Source: Serinus canaria
Taxonomy: Eukaryota; Chordata; Aves; Passeriformes; Fringillidae
Assembly: GCF_022539315.1 (NCBI RefSeq)
Contig: NC_066321.1
Span: 8,374,824-8,438,823 of the forward strand
Direction of reading: 5' to 3'
DNA: 64,000 nucleotides
Positions 10,921 through 23,862 of this stretch are shown one piece after another. Position 1 is the first letter of the stretch. Every line of letters begins with the position of its first letter. Position numbers and translations under genes: made by a program. The notes below the pieces were generated by a model. The model was not told the origin of the DNA, searched no databases, and was given only the letters and a program-made list of their open reading frames with translations.

Positions 10921-13900
10921 GGCAGGCGTATATACATATGAAGATTGATTCACAGATATGGCAATTCTGCAATAACCTACTTATCTCTTGAAGTTCCCTA
11001 TGAATGGAATGAGGAGAGGAATTAGACCTTTGATTCCAGCAAAGGGATATTCAAAGTTCATTGCTTGGGGTTGCTTAGGGAGCCTCTAAGGGGGGAAGAA
11101 GTTCAAGTGTCATGAAATCTGAAGGCAGAAGGCCATCTCCTCAGATGGTTTAAATCATTGTGCAGCATAAATGTATCAGTAGTTTGCTGGCATGTTCTAC
11201 CCCCTTTTTAGAGAAATGTGTTTTAAATACTCTACTATTACTGTGGTTTGATTAATGAAATTCCATTTGAAAATGAAACACACATTTATTTACAGAGTAT
11301 GGCCTGTGTGCTACCAGGGAGCCTATTACAGTAGTGGTAGAACTTTAAGAAAACTACAAAAGTGTTTTCAGATCTTCTCTTGTTTTGATTCAATCAACTG
11401 TAGAAGTACGATGGGTGTTTATGTATGTGTAATAGAAAAAGCTGTATACACTTGGATGAGTAGTAAATTCTGATGAGCTTTCTTTTGTTCTATTATTTAA
11501 AGTATTTATAGAACCCATTTGCATTTAGCTAGATGATTCTAGGAGTTTTGTTTGTGTATTGAAATGCCAATTCTAAATCACAAGTACATATTGGAGTAAT
11601 AATATACAGTGCTTTTTTCTTAATGATTTTTCATTTTGTGGTTGAGCCAAGTATCTATATGGGTTAAAATCTATAATTCCCAGAACTGATAGACAATTCA
11701 AAAGGCTTAACAGACTTCATGCATCGCTTGCTATTGAAACTGTATATCTAGAGGAAAACTAATATATTGACCCTAGAAGGCCATTTACTGTTATATGAAA
11801 TAAACCCATCGCCTACAAGTCTATGGAGTGTTTATTTTGGTGGCTCAAAGGGAAACATGAATACTGTGAGCATTTGGGATTTTTGGGAAGCCCATTTTCA
11901 GATCCCAGAATAGCCTCTGTGTTTGATCTAGAGCTAAGTATTAGTTCCAATGGGAGCTCTGAAAAAATACCTATTGTTCCTGTGGTTATATTTATTCCCT
12001 GTAGGATGCCACTACCTAAGCATTTCAGAGGTTTTCTTTTATTTTGATCTCTGTGTGTAACACAACTTTTGAAGGGAACAACAGAAGTTCTTCCTGTTTC
12101 CCACAGCTATAAACAATTATTTTTTCAGCACTGAATTTTAAATGCACTTAAGTCCTTTAACAGTCATCATTCCATTTGCCTAAAGTGACTGGACACTTCA
12201 TAGGTTGCTGTGAGGCAAAGAATAGGAGGGCAGCAATACATTTTTGTATCTTTAGGATCCTTCTCTAGTGTACAAAACACTTGGTGGTGAGATATTTAAA
12301 CTCCACATAACAGCTGCACATCACAAGGAGATTTTTAAAAAGCATTGAGAGCTTCAACAAATACAATAAATGTTCAAGTACCAAACATAATTTCAGACTT
12401 GGGAATCTTAAAAGTATTATGACTATTTGATCAAAACTTATTGGGTTAGATTTAACAATCAAAATAAATTAGTAGTTAGTGATCCTTGCTACAACATAAC
12501 CAGGGATAATAGAATAAAAATAGGCACATAGAAATGCTGGAAACTGCTTTCTAAGAGTAAGGAAGCTTTAATAAATAAATAGGATCCCTATGGAAGTATT
12601 GGAAGATGTCTTCTATAATACTGTAAAATGCAATAGACAACACATTCATAAATTTGACACCTTGCAGAAAACACAAATACCCTTTCCTTCCTAGATTCTT
12701 GAAAAAATAAATCTAATTAGATGAATATTTAAGATGTCAATATAGAGATATAGTTTGTATTCAAAGAACTGCACTTAAAATCACTCTTCAGCATCAAACA
12801 AATATAACAGGCAGAAGATGAAAAAGAAACCTGATTTCCCAGATATGTGTGGGAAGACCTACAGAAGAGATGTCCAATATTGCCTTGGGACATCTCTCTG
12901 TGGGGGAAAAGTGATTTTTCAAGGTCAAGCCTATTCTCCAAGAACCAACCTTAAAAATGTGTCTCAAAAGCATCCTTGCTATCAATATTTGTCAAAATCG
13001 AAGGCTGACGCTCAGACTGAAAGAATTAAGTAACCTCACAATAATAGGATTAGATGAATTTCCATGTATCTTCTGGTTGATGGTTAGCCTGAAATGAGAT
13101 AATCTGTAGGGCCTAGAAGACACCAGCATTAGTCTGTTGTGACCTTCACAGCTCTGAAAGGGAATGAAAGATAGAAGCATGAATAAGATGTCCAAGGAGA
13201 AGAGACTTTCTGATGGCTGGTGACTTGACAGGAGCTGGTGCTCTCCTGCAGTGAAGTGCATGTAAGCAACAGCAGATGTTGGTCAGTTTTTGACACCAAG
13301 TATCAGAGAAACATTTAAGGACATGCTTACCTTTAAGCAAACATTGGTGTGATTGCCTGAAAGAGATATTTTTACATCTGAAAAAATCCTTACCTTGTGG
13401 CTGAGGCAGAAAGTATCAGAGCACACTGGTTCATTTATGGACATGATGGAAAAAAATTGACATATAGGGGACACTTGAGGTCACCTATATCCTGTCATAG
13501 GCAGTAGATTGGTCCCATTAATCCTTCTTCAGTAATTCTCATCATAAAATGTCAGTTTGCATCAGTTCACTGGCACACTGAGTAGCTTTCTTTGCCACCA
13601 TCCACAAGAAATTTTCATTAATTTATGTACACTGATTTCCCACTGAAGTGTAACTTAATCTTATTAATTCCTGAAGGGGGTTATGTTTAGTTTACATACA
13701 GACAATATAGCATATGCATCCTGTTTTTCTGTTCAAAGGAATCTCTTAAAGGAGGAGAAGAGAGAGAAGAATGATTTTAAGGGAAACGTGTTTTAAAAAA
13801 GCTGATGCTTGTTTATTTAAGGTTTTTTTTTTTCTTCTAGTTTAATATATTTTTACATGTGACAGCTTTTATTTCTGGTGATACTTATAATTATTCTCCT

Positions 13901-15300
13901 GGTGGGAAAGGAAAACTTCCAAGACTTAAAAACACTGATTTTGTAATATGAGGGCGTTCTCTGAGGGAAGTTCCTCCACATGCATTTATAAGAGTTAGAC
14001 AATGGAAGGCAGCTCATGGAAGAGTAAATACACATCCTAAAACATTGCTCTCCATTTCTCTTTCTAATATCCATGGTTAAATAACATAGGAAGGAAAACC
14101 TGCTCTAGGGCATCTTAATGGAGAGAATGAACAACACAAGCAGGCAAAAAAGCAGAATGTGCTTGTCTTGCATCAGAGGATGAGTCAGTGGTGGCCTGGA
14201 GTCAAGGCTCCCCAGACTCATTTCCAAGCCCAGTTTGTCCCATGTGATATGGTCACATGGACCAGTTTTGGTGGGTGAAACTTCCTTCAGAGTGCTCTGG
14301 CTTTCCATCTGGAGAACACAGAGATAGGTAATTTGGAAGAGCATATGTGACAGTGAGCCATGGTAAATGCAACTGATGATGACGTGATTGTTTTGCCCTA
14401 CTTAAATAACCTATAGAATTGTGCTTTTCAGAAAGTGTGGCCTGTGTATATTTGATTAGAGGAGTTATTGTGATGGTAAATCACAGCATAAGCTCATTTT
14501 CCCCATTACTTGTTTTGTGAGACTTGTGGCTATTTAATATAAGCAGCGAACATATATTTCCTGGAGTCTTGGAGTGTTAAATATGTATGATCCTAAATCT
14601 CAATGGCCTTGCAATGTGGACATTTACAAAACACACTAAAAATGGGAAGTGGGAAAAACCAGGCCCAAATTCTGGCTTGCATTTAGATAGGAAACCAAAT
14701 TTTTGTGTTTCATTATCAATCACAGGTATCTATTTGTGATTTGGCCACAATAGTTTCTTTCTAAAGCAAATTTCTTTTTCAAGAATCAGAGTGCTAAGAT
14801 GCCCTAATCAGCAACTCAGATTTTCTAAAATAAGAAACTGGTTTTGATATGGTAGGAGTGCAAACTTGTCTCAAGCTACTAACTTTTAATTTACTGGTGT
14901 TCTTAGCAGTCAGAAATGATTGAAGAAGGTTTGGTTAGAGGAAAAATTAAAAACTAATTTGCTTTATCCTAAAACATCTTTGAGAGTAGTTTCCATGGAG
15001 AAGACACTCGATCCTAAAAGAGAAGGATTTGCCATTGAAAAAATGAATTATACATTTGATGATATCATTTGCAATTCAGCAGACATATGTTAGCCTATGG
15101 AATTATGAAACCTTGAAAAACTCAATGAGAGCAAGACAGACCATGTGTGTGTGTGCATGTGCAAAGGAGAAAAAGAGGGAGAGTGAGCCCAAGCAAAAAA
15201 GGAGGGAACATTCTGTTGGATCTAATTTTATGATGTGTTTTTACACTGAAGTTCATTTACAAGTGCTGACACTGCTGTGAAATGCCATGAATGTGGGATC
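10921..15300. other. Non-coding unique sequence
   Basis: No gene or clear repeat is recognised. Many short overlapping frames exist on both strands around 12730-13474, none resembling a known protein. The sequence is AT-rich throughout. Confidence 0.65.
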
Positions 15301-15329
15301 TGCCACAAATAAGAATATTTTTAACTAAC

Positions 15330-15990
15330 TTTAGCTGTGGATGATAATTTGTTAAAACAAACAATAGCTATTGCATTGCTGTTGAATGCAAAGATACCAC
15401 TGCACTCAGCTAAAATCAAATAATCTTTTAGTTTCTATTCTCTCCAAACTGAGCTAAACAGTGGTGTCATAAAATGACAAATTACAGGATGAGCATAAAA
15501 GCAGTGCCTTCAAAAATACAATAGTTATACAAGCAATCTATTGTTAATGAAGAATATAATGCAATTTGTCTGTCTGTAATACAATTATGCAAATCAGAGA
15601 TGGAACTATCCTGAAATCTCTCTACATTCCAAGTCATTAAAATGAGATAATTTATCAAAAAGAATATTACTGATCATGTTTATGTGTTGCACATTAATCC
15701 TATTACAATAATGTATCTTTCTACTAATGTAATGGATTTGTGCAATCTAACAGAAAATGACTTTTATACTACCCACAATTACAAAAATATTCAAAGCATA
15801 TCCATCCCTGCATAATAACATATGCCTAAGACTGTACAATAAACTTATTAAAACAAACAAAGCTTATGAATGTAACCTTCAAACCAATAAAGACAATGCT
15901 AAATTCAATTTTATTGCCCTCATTATTTCAACAACTTCATATATAATAAACATGGTGAACAAATTACCTTAACTTTCTTTATGAAAAAAT
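15330..15990. promoter_or_regulatory. Candidate conserved non-coding element, very AT-rich
   Basis: This stretch is strongly AT-rich, lacks simple repeats and contains an exact POU octamer (ATGCAAAT, 15587-15594) as well as several TAAT and TAATCC cores. Such composition is common in vertebrate developmental enhancers. The call rests on motif and composition only; ordinary AT-rich DNA is a real alternative. Confidence 0.25.
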
Positions 15991-18900
15991 AAAATCTTAT
16001 AAAAAAGTGTGATACAGAAATTGAGAATTGGTTAAATTGATGCCAGGCATGTAGAACGTGATAAAATCTTCCAGACCAACACATAAGTGGCAATCCATGT
16101 ACTTGCAGTCCAAAGTCTCTCTAAATCTCAGTCCTCTGACAGATATAATTTTAACAAGTGACAAGTCAATCCTTAAAGTAAGAGAATCTTCTGAAATAGT
16201 TTCTTTTATCTGCAGTGAAGCATGTGAAAACATAGTGAGGGCGTTCTTCCATTCCCATGGAAAGATAATATTAGGCTTAAAAATTCCCCACACAGAGGTA
16301 TATTCAGAAAAGTCATGGCTCTCCCTTTGAAAACTAAAAGGTGCAGAGGAAAAAGCATATTCATCTGTAAAACTAACATTGTACATGTGTATTGTAGTAT
16401 AGTCACTAGGTGAGGGGTTACGTGCTTAAGAAACTAATACTAATTACTTTCTCCATAATACTGATTACTTTCAACACCCAGATCTGCACAAATGGACTGA
16501 TGTATAATATTCAGTCCTGTTATTGTATATTTTCACTAATTTCCCTTTTAGAGTTCAACCCATCTTTATTGAGCAGAGTTTGCTGCACTCCTTTTTCATC
16601 TATAAAATGCTCCATTAGTTTCCTCAGTAGGCAGATCAGTGTACTGAACTGTTTTCGTCCTGGCAAGTAGGTTTTTCTTAGATGCAAGATGGAAATTGAG
16701 TTAGTTGGTGTCAGAATTAATGCAGCTGCATACACTCCTCCTGCTCATCCCATCACTGACCCTCCCTGACATGAAAGTCATACTGTGTTACCCACTTCAC
16801 ACTATTCCTCTTTCTTTGGAAGAATTCTTCTCATTCCTCCTCTTAAGCCAGTAGATTCTGCATATTGAGATGAGAATATATGTTAAAAGAGAGATTGAAG
16901 AAGAGAAAAAAAGTGATGATGCTCATGTAAATCACGTGTTTAGTGGTCTTAGCCCACTGTAGACTCAAATGTTTCTGCCAACACCTTCCATGTATGCAGT
17001 GTTTAGAAGATCCTGGGGTAGCTGGCTGCAGCTGCTTAAGAGCTCATTTTTGCCCTCTCTAACCCCTGCACTGCCTCCTGAAAGCTGGTTCCTCCTGCAT
17101 TTTCAGAGCTGTTCAATGGCTTTCTGAATTGATACTAACCTTGAAGGACAGCATATCCCAGCTGGGCTCATGTTCTTACCCAGCCTGTGATATTCTCCTT
17201 TCTGCCATACCTGTTTTGCTTCAGTCTTGGAGGAAAGAGGTTTTCAATCTGGAAGCACCTGACTTTAACTCAACAGTTGTCAGGAGCTGTTGTTAGTGAC
17301 AAAGGATCTTCCCTGCGATGCCTAACATGGATTTATGCTGCATTCTAATAACTGCCTGATGAAAACAGACTGTTCTATTCTGGGCATCTTGACCTAATGT
17401 AGAACATATAACACTGGAAATGCAAAATTGCGTTAACCACTCTACAAATCCATAAATCCGCCCCTGCTGTTGCAGCTACAGTATCATGTTCAAAAGGATT
17501 TGAATTCTTAAACTTTCCCTCTGTTCTGTACTCTGAACAGGATAACATGATCTCATGGGTAGAAATTCTCCTTCTGAGACTGGCTGGCACAGGTCTCTAC
17601 TTTCAGCTTTTTATGGCATTTCTTTTTCAAGTGCCCGGGAGATTTAAAATAGTTTTGAACTCTTTGTCAAAGCCGTCTAGTACAAGCTTAGTAAACCTCC
17701 TGCACTTGGCAGAACCAAAACAGTAAAAAGAGGACTGGTTTATTTGAAGTCTGGCAGGGGCAGAACCTTCCCTGTCACACCATTTAATATTTGCTCACTC
17801 AGATTTATATGAAGTCAAGTCAAGATCCCACAGCAGTTCTTTTGGATCAAGCTCTGTCTTTGCTTCTGTCCTTCTTTAAAACACATATACACTCTAAGGC
17901 AACTGATGGATAACAAATATAAAGACTTGTGCTTCTGATACCAATAAGAACAAGTTGCCCTTTATCAGATAAGAACAATTTAAAATATAGCCATGTTTGC
18001 CACTTGAGGACTTAATACTTCTATAGACTCTGGGTAAGTATTAATTCAACCAGCCCTGTATGACATGTGCAGACATAAATTTCAAATGCCTTAAATAACC
18101 AGCCTGGAGCAAATTCATCAGCCTTAGAGACTTTATGTCATCATAAAACTTGCATAAGGTGGGGTGACAGCTGGCCCTAAGGATCTCAGTGCACTAGAAC
18201 AACCCTTTTGACTTTGTTCCTCAGTGTTCATCAAGACAATGCCAACCCACTTGGATTCCTGCATGGTAAAGGCTTTCCACACATTTCTCCTTTCTTTTCA
18301 AATAAGCAGAAGCTTGCTAAGGTTTTGGACCAGGCTGCTCATCAAATAGAATATTGAATGTATTTTAGCCTTGCTTGTCTCAGTAGAAATGCCTCTTTCC
18401 CCACAGAGCCTGTCACAGAGCTTCTGCTCAGCTGTCCCAACAGTAACATCATGTAGTGACTAAGGGGCTCCTTCAGGCTTCTGCTTGCTAATATCACCTA
18501 AAAACTGATTGAGAAAATATTTAAATAGCAAAAGATATAAAGCATGTGTTCTCTGGTGTATTTACATCCCAGTCTAATCAGGTCTGTTGAGTCCTTAGAA
18601 GAGGAAAGGGGGAAGGTCAGGAAAGGTTTATAAACTTATAGCTACTACTTGTTTCTCTGTATTTTTTAACATCTTGAGTACCTTTAAGCCTGTACTTATC
18701 TCTTTTTGTGACACTTCCTAGAGAATGAAAGCTAATATTGCCTTATTTCACACATTTGTTGTTAACACTAAGCACTGTGGGATGCCCAGGTAGCACATCA
18801 GAGGTACCTAATTTTGCCATACAGTCTAATTTGCCTGAAATAGCTCAGCTAACCTAGTGACTAGGGGCAATAGCCCTGCTGGTTGTGGCAAACCCACTGA

Positions 18901-19235
18901 GCTATTGTGCTTTTCGTTTACTGCACACTCGACTGTCTGTGCTAGTGTGTGACCAGGCATTCTGGAGAAAAACAGCACCAATTTTCCATACCATCTAAGG
19001 AACTCAATTGGCTGAACTGTGTGACAAATCAGGGCAGATTAAAGTTCAAGCTGGTCAAATTCTGCCATATTGACATCTGTACAAAAAAACCCTATGGCAT
19101 CCCTGTGTCCAAAAAAAGGCATCATTTGGATCACAGTCACAACGCTCAGATGCAAGAATGAAAAAATACCCAGTGTTAAAGCCAAGGCAAGACTCATTTT
19201 TGAGCAGAATGAGGCTGGGGCTTTTCTGCTCTGTT
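15991..19235. other. Non-coding unique sequence
   Basis: The longest minus-strand frame (15997-16386, 129 codons) lies here, overlapped by a plus-strand frame of 90 codons. Neither has a recognisable motif, and the low-complexity AT-rich composition makes chance frames likely. The remainder, including 17000-18950, is unique DNA with no gene I can support. Confidence 0.65.
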
Positions 19236-19255
19236 GAGGCTGTAATTACAGCCTC
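19236..19255. repeat. Perfect 20-bp palindrome with TAATTA core
   Basis: The sequence gaggctgtaa followed by ttacagcctc equals its own reverse complement, with no spacer. The centre tgtaattaca contains the TAATTA core recognised by many homeodomains, so a dimeric homeodomain site is possible. A chance palindrome of this length is uncommon but not impossible in 64 kb. Confidence 0.85.
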
Positions 19256-20109
19256 TCAAAACTTGTGTGACATTGCTAATTTGAGAGAAAATGGGACACT
19301 GATATCTCTAAGAACATTCAGGGCTGGGATTTTTATTTTAAACTCCATATATATCAGCAAATCAACCCTGTGAATATTAAAGCCATTTAGTATGTCTATA
19401 TAAGTAATTACAGAAACCGTTCAACAACAAAAGATGGGGAGATGTAAATGTCATCCTCTAAGGAAAACTTAAGAGGTTTGTCTGATTTTAAGATACCTGA
19501 AAGTCAAACTGACCATCAAATTCTGTCATGAAATTATGAAATTGTATCATTCAACACTTTTCAAAGAGCAGCATTTTTTGCTAAATATCTCTGACCTACA
19601 GAGGAATCATTCTTAGATGGTGTTCTCCACTTAAGATACAGATCTTGTCATTTGATACATCCTATTTTGTTTCATATAGCTTTGTGTCACTTTGTGTCAT
19701 GAAAAGACCCAGCTCTTTGCCTTAGAGTTTTGATGGTTGAGTGATTCCTCTGCGTTTGGGGAAGCTATATGCAATATATATTAGCATAAAAGAGAGGCAA
19801 AGATGCCATAAACACCCATTGCAAATAAGTATTTACTTATGGTTTGGGTCAGCCTAACTGTGTGAAGACAGAGTGCTCCTTGGCACAAAGTGTCAGAATA
19901 TGTTCCTATTCCACCTCATCAGCCTACAAGGGTGCCATTCATCTTGCAGTGCCACAGCTGAAGCTCCCAGTGAAACTGGACAGGTCGCACGTATAAGAGG
20001 TGCAGGAAAATAAAAAGGCATGTCCTGGGCAAGCCTGTCTGAATTTATCCATCATTCTTGTCTTTCTACAGGTGCTTTAACTTTTCTGGGTATCTGGGTC
20101 CCTACGATG
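19256..20109. other. Non-coding unique sequence
   Basis: No gene recognised. A short imperfect repeat of tttgtgtcac occurs near 19680-19700. Confidence 0.6.
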
Positions 20110-20147
20110 GGTCCTGTGCATCTTCTGTAAAGATGATGCACAGGACC
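20110..20147. repeat. Near-perfect inverted repeat, hairpin with 3-base bulge
   Basis: The left arm ggtcctgtgcatc at 20110-20122 is the exact reverse complement of 20135-20147. Pairing can continue inwards (catctt at 20119-20124 against aagatg at 20130-20135) if one copy of a gat/atg duplication bulges out. The hairpin would then have a 15-bp stem and a small loop. Confidence 0.85.
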
Positions 20148-20420
20148 TTAGGATGCTCATCTGACTGAACTAGCCACTGGTCCATATGCCAAGCATTCAC
20201 ATGGGAAGGAAGAGAACTTGACTTAGCCTTTAGCTCCATCCTTTTTCCCTCACAGGAGATTATTTCCAGCTCTTTCTCAGCATAGGTGAGAGATAAAGGT
20301 GCCTGGTACCTTGCCAAATAGGACCTGAAAATTTCAGTTCGCTGCAGTGCTGAGCTTTATCAAAACATTAAAAGAAACTAGCTGAGGCTTCTTTCCTCTT
20401 GCAGGTGATAATACCCCATA

Positions 20421-20516
20421 GCAGAATCATAGAAGAAAACTATTTAGAAAGGATGTTGTGGAAGGATCTGGATTTTGGGGGGCTTCTGAAATCATCTCTT
20501 GCTCTGCATGGGCCCT
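20421..20516 (-). mobile_element. Degraded CR1 LINE fragment, antisense
   Basis: The order agaatcatagaa, aaagga, cttctgaaatcatct, cttgctctgcatgggcc follows the reverse complement of an avian CR1 3' region, where the consensus has agaatcatagaat, gaagggac, ctggaggtcatct and a cctgctc-type block. It is clearly diverged, with small indels. The upstream part of the element cannot be traced. Confidence 0.55.
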
Positions 20517-20944
20517 CTCTTGCTGATATGCTCAGCATCCCTTGACATCACCTGTGTTCTGGCTCTGTGGGTGGAAATGAAGATGTTGGTGCTTATCTAT
20601 CAGTATCTAATTTACAGAAAGCTTTCAAACTTTTCATGCCAAGAAATAGTATTGCAGGGCTTTGGTGTCCAAATAAGGGTGGAGATGGGGAGAGAGGACA
20701 GATGAATTTAAAAAGAGTTAATCTGACATAAATCAAGATTGAACAAATTCTCATTTATTTATATCTGTTTGAGACTCCCTCCACAGCAAGGTGCAAGCAT
20801 TAAATACAGAGGAGATGGCAAGCAGAGGAAAAAAGTAAAAGAGTTAAATGATAGCAGTAATCAGTATTTTAGTGTATTCCTTCTACAATCTAATAGATAC
20901 AAACAGAAAAGGCCACAACACAAATATTTCCTATTATGAATAAA
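20517..20944. other. Non-coding sequence
   Basis: Unique DNA after the CR1 piece. No gene recognised. Confidence 0.6.
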
Positions 20945-21660
20945 CTAAAGTCGCAATTGAATCTGTCATGCTTGTGATATGAGAAACGGACAATATTCCT
21001 GAGCTGTTGCCATGATGGCACTTGAATACAGTTTGTACTTTTTTTGTGGAGCTGAATCAGAAACCCTTTCTCCCCTCCCCTTTCTCGCTTTTTTTTTTTT
21101 TTTTTTTGGCCCAGCATGTGTGATTCTTCTTCATGGAAGCTCGAAATGGCTGTGGAGCAGCTCAATATTCCATTTATTTTATTTATAAAATAAATTCAAA
21201 GCCTGAAAAGATGAAGTAATTGACTTACTGGGATGACAGTTAAACCCACTAAATTTAATCTTATCCTCTCAAGTACAACATATCGCGCTTACAAATTATC
21301 ACCCTGCACCAGACAGGCCTGCTCTCTTCACCTAATCCAAATGGAAATGAAGGCCTCTGTTATTGTATTATCTGACTTTACTATCAGCATTAATCCGGCT
21401 TAACTCACTTAATGATGCCACTTGTGGCACTATGAAGGCAGCAAAGAAGTCTATAAACTACTTCCATTAAAATGCAAATCTGGCCCACAGAGAAAATAAG
21501 TGACACAAAAGTAGGAGAATTCGGCCATACACTGTATTAGCCTCTTGCAGCACAGAACTGATACAAGTATAATAACTGATGCTGTGATTATTATTCTAGC
21601 TGTGGATTTCCAATGAAAGGAAGCCAGTCTACCACAGAACGTCACAAAAGTGCTTCAACA
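20945..21660. promoter_or_regulatory. Candidate conserved non-coding element (enhancer-like)
   Basis: This unique stretch carries a cluster of developmental transcription factor motifs: TAATCC, the K50 homeodomain core of OTX/PITX type, at 21391-21396; an exact octamer ATGCAAAT at 21472-21479; and a small palindrome tgcca-cttg-tggca at 21416-21429 that contains an E-box-like CACTTG. A few isolated CpGs (tatcgcgc near 21282, aatccggc near 21394) survive in an otherwise CpG-poor background. A poly-T tract at 21089-21107 interrupts its left part. This is inference from motif density and composition; I have no alignment. Confidence 0.4.
21089..21107. repeat. Poly-T tract (19)
   Basis: Uninterrupted T run following a pyrimidine-rich lead-in (ctcccctcccctttctcgc). 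Confidence 0.95.
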
Positions 21661-22429
21661 AGCCAGGGTATTTAATTTCTGAAGAGATTTATATTTTTTG
21701 TTGTCAGGAAATGAACAAATACTTATCAATGTAAAAACTGCTATCTTAAATCTTCCTGCCAGGTTTTTCATACTGATATTATTTGCACCCTATAACACAG
21801 GAAATGAAAATCTTCTGTGCCTTTCACATCTCCACTGTATCTTAAAATTCTTTAGTAACAGACTTGCTTCTTTTTTTAACCCCCTTCTGTAAACATAAAG
21901 GAAAACTTTTATGGATTAAGTATAAGGAATTACTAATGCCAAAATCCCAACCCCAAATTCCTTCTCCTGAACATTTCTGTTTGCTGTTAATTTAATTATT
22001 TTTTTAAAGGGAAGAATAACATCTGTTTTATGGGAAAGTCTGATTTAATTTTAGTGTAAAGCTACTCACATTTACCTCTACCCCTCTCCTCCCTCACACA
22101 CACACACATGCACACCAGCATATTCTGCCTAGCCATCCCTTTGTGAGAAAAATCATTAATGCCTCCATTACTATGAAAGAAATCCTAGTCAAAACACTAG
22201 GATTCGAGTCTCTTTCAATCTCCCTTGAGTTCAATAGTTTCCTCTGCCTTGATAACCCTAAGACTTCATTTCTGGCTTTGGCACAGGGACAGCATGCATA
22301 TCTACAGGGAGACAGAGGCACAGACCTCCTACTGCTTAAATCAACATTTTTCTGGAGGCTTTGATAGCAAAATGTAAATGCAAGAATTTGGTCCAGCATA
22401 TTTTATGTGCAGGGTGTGAGATGTGTGAT
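21661..22429. other. Non-coding sequence with CA tract and imperfect hairpin
   Basis: A short (CA)7 run lies at 22095-22108. An imperfect hairpin spans 22174-22217: tgaaaga pairs with tctttca, and aatcctagt (22181-22189) with actaggatt (22196-22204). No gene is recognised. Confidence 0.6.
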
Positions 22430-22970
22430 GCCCCCTCACTTTTCCTTGGAAAGCTGATTACTGATAATATTACAATTAGAGATGGGGCCAAGCTCTGCCG
22501 TTGGGATTCGTGTTTCAGTCTCGCACATGGGAATTTGATTTAGCTCAGTGTGCTGAGAGGAGCAGCAATGAGATTCAGGTTTGCAACGAAGTTTGGATGA
22601 TGAATCCCCTCCGAGGCTGAAGAATGTTTTGATCTGGAGCCCTGGTGTGCTCTCTGACAAAGACCTATTCTCTCTCATCCCCACCCACATGCTTACCCCA
22701 CCCGGAGCATGACTTGTTGTTGGGATGGCCGTTCAGCAGCACACGGATTTGCTGTGATGTCCCATTGCTGGAACACTGTTAAATTGGCTTTTCTCTCACC
22801 TGAGGCCCTCACCAGCGTGATCTGCTACCCCAGCACTTCCGACCGGGATACACATCGCTGACCTCGGTGTCACCAGTGCTTCAGCAGTGGCTGTTCAATG
22901 CAAATGAAAACATCCACTTTGAGCCTAAAGCCATGCTCTGTGCACTTACAGCAAAGGGGCTTTCCACTTA
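22430..22970. promoter_or_regulatory. Candidate conserved non-coding element
   Basis: This is unique, moderately GC-rich sequence with preserved CpGs (gccgtt, attcgtg, ctcgcac, caacgaag, tccgagg, ttccgaccggg, atcgctg, ctcggtg). It also holds an exact octamer at 22898-22905 and a gattactgataatattacaa stretch near 22457. Retained CpGs in a CpG-depleted genome suggest low germline methylation or purifying selection. Function is inferred, not shown. Confidence 0.35.
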
Positions 22971-23814
22971 AAAGGGACCGACAGCTCTGTAGATTTGAGC
23001 AGTTTCTCTTTGTAGCTGTTCATGGATGCTGGGAATTGTTGTGGCTTACAGGATGAAGTTAACCCCTAGGCACAGCAGAGCTGGAAGCTGTGTTGTGGCC
23101 AAACAGATGTGCAGTGCCACAGACATCCTGCTCATCTGATGGGCTTTGAGCTGTTCCCGGAATGGGCAGCACGAGCAGATGCCAGAAGAGAGCCCAGAAA
23201 CTGCTGGTGGGGGCACTGCCTTCCACCTGCACAGCACCTTGCAATCCCTGTGCCAAATCCTGAGCTCATGTCAGCAAATGATTTACTGGGCTTTACTCAG
23301 GGCTTGTTAGTGGGAAATAATTGCCTAATTTACCAGGGAACTGCCCCAACTCCTGCACAACTTTGGTCTGAGGCCTTTACCTTCTGAGATGCAACACTCT
23401 GTGTAAAAGCAAGATAACAGCTAGGTAATTTTTCTTACCATTACACAATAGAACTTCAGTGGGTTAGCTTGAAATGTCATTTTAAAACTATGGAACTACT
23501 GAACTACATCTCAACATGAATGCTATTATTTAAATGCAAGTTGGGATTGCTTCAGTTTAGCTGAATGTACTGAATTGAATTGGTGTAACATAAACAAATG
23601 AACAGAAGTTTCTAGAGGCACAGGGATTTTTTTGATGCAGACTACAGGAGCCTGTGACAAAAACTGCTACAGATTGTCTTTATCCTAACACTGTAAATGA
23701 CACAGGACTGGATTCTCACATTCTGTATTTGGTTTTCCTTGCATCATGATACATCTACAGCATCTTCATGCAGACAGCTCACAGTGATATCCATTGTACT
23801 TTTCCAGAAAATGG
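22971..23814. other. Non-coding sequence
   Basis: Three overlapping frames of 63-92 codons on both strands at 23046-23387 reflect a locally GC-richer segment, not a recognisable gene. Nothing else was seen. Confidence 0.6.
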
Positions 23815-23862
23815 GAGGGTGTTGGACTGGTTGAGCTTCCAGCTGAGCTATTCTGTGCTTTT
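23815..23862 (+). mobile_element. CR1 LINE 3'-end remnant
   Basis: The sequence ttggactggttgagc, ttccagctgagctattctgtg resembles the CR1 tail (ttggactagatga, then ttccaacctc and attctgtgattct) with an internal deletion of roughly 15 bases. It is short and diverged. Confidence 0.5.

Noticed and set aside
15997..16386. 129-codon minus-strand frame
   Set aside because: AT-rich, no recognisable motif, and antisense frames are also open, so it is likely chance.
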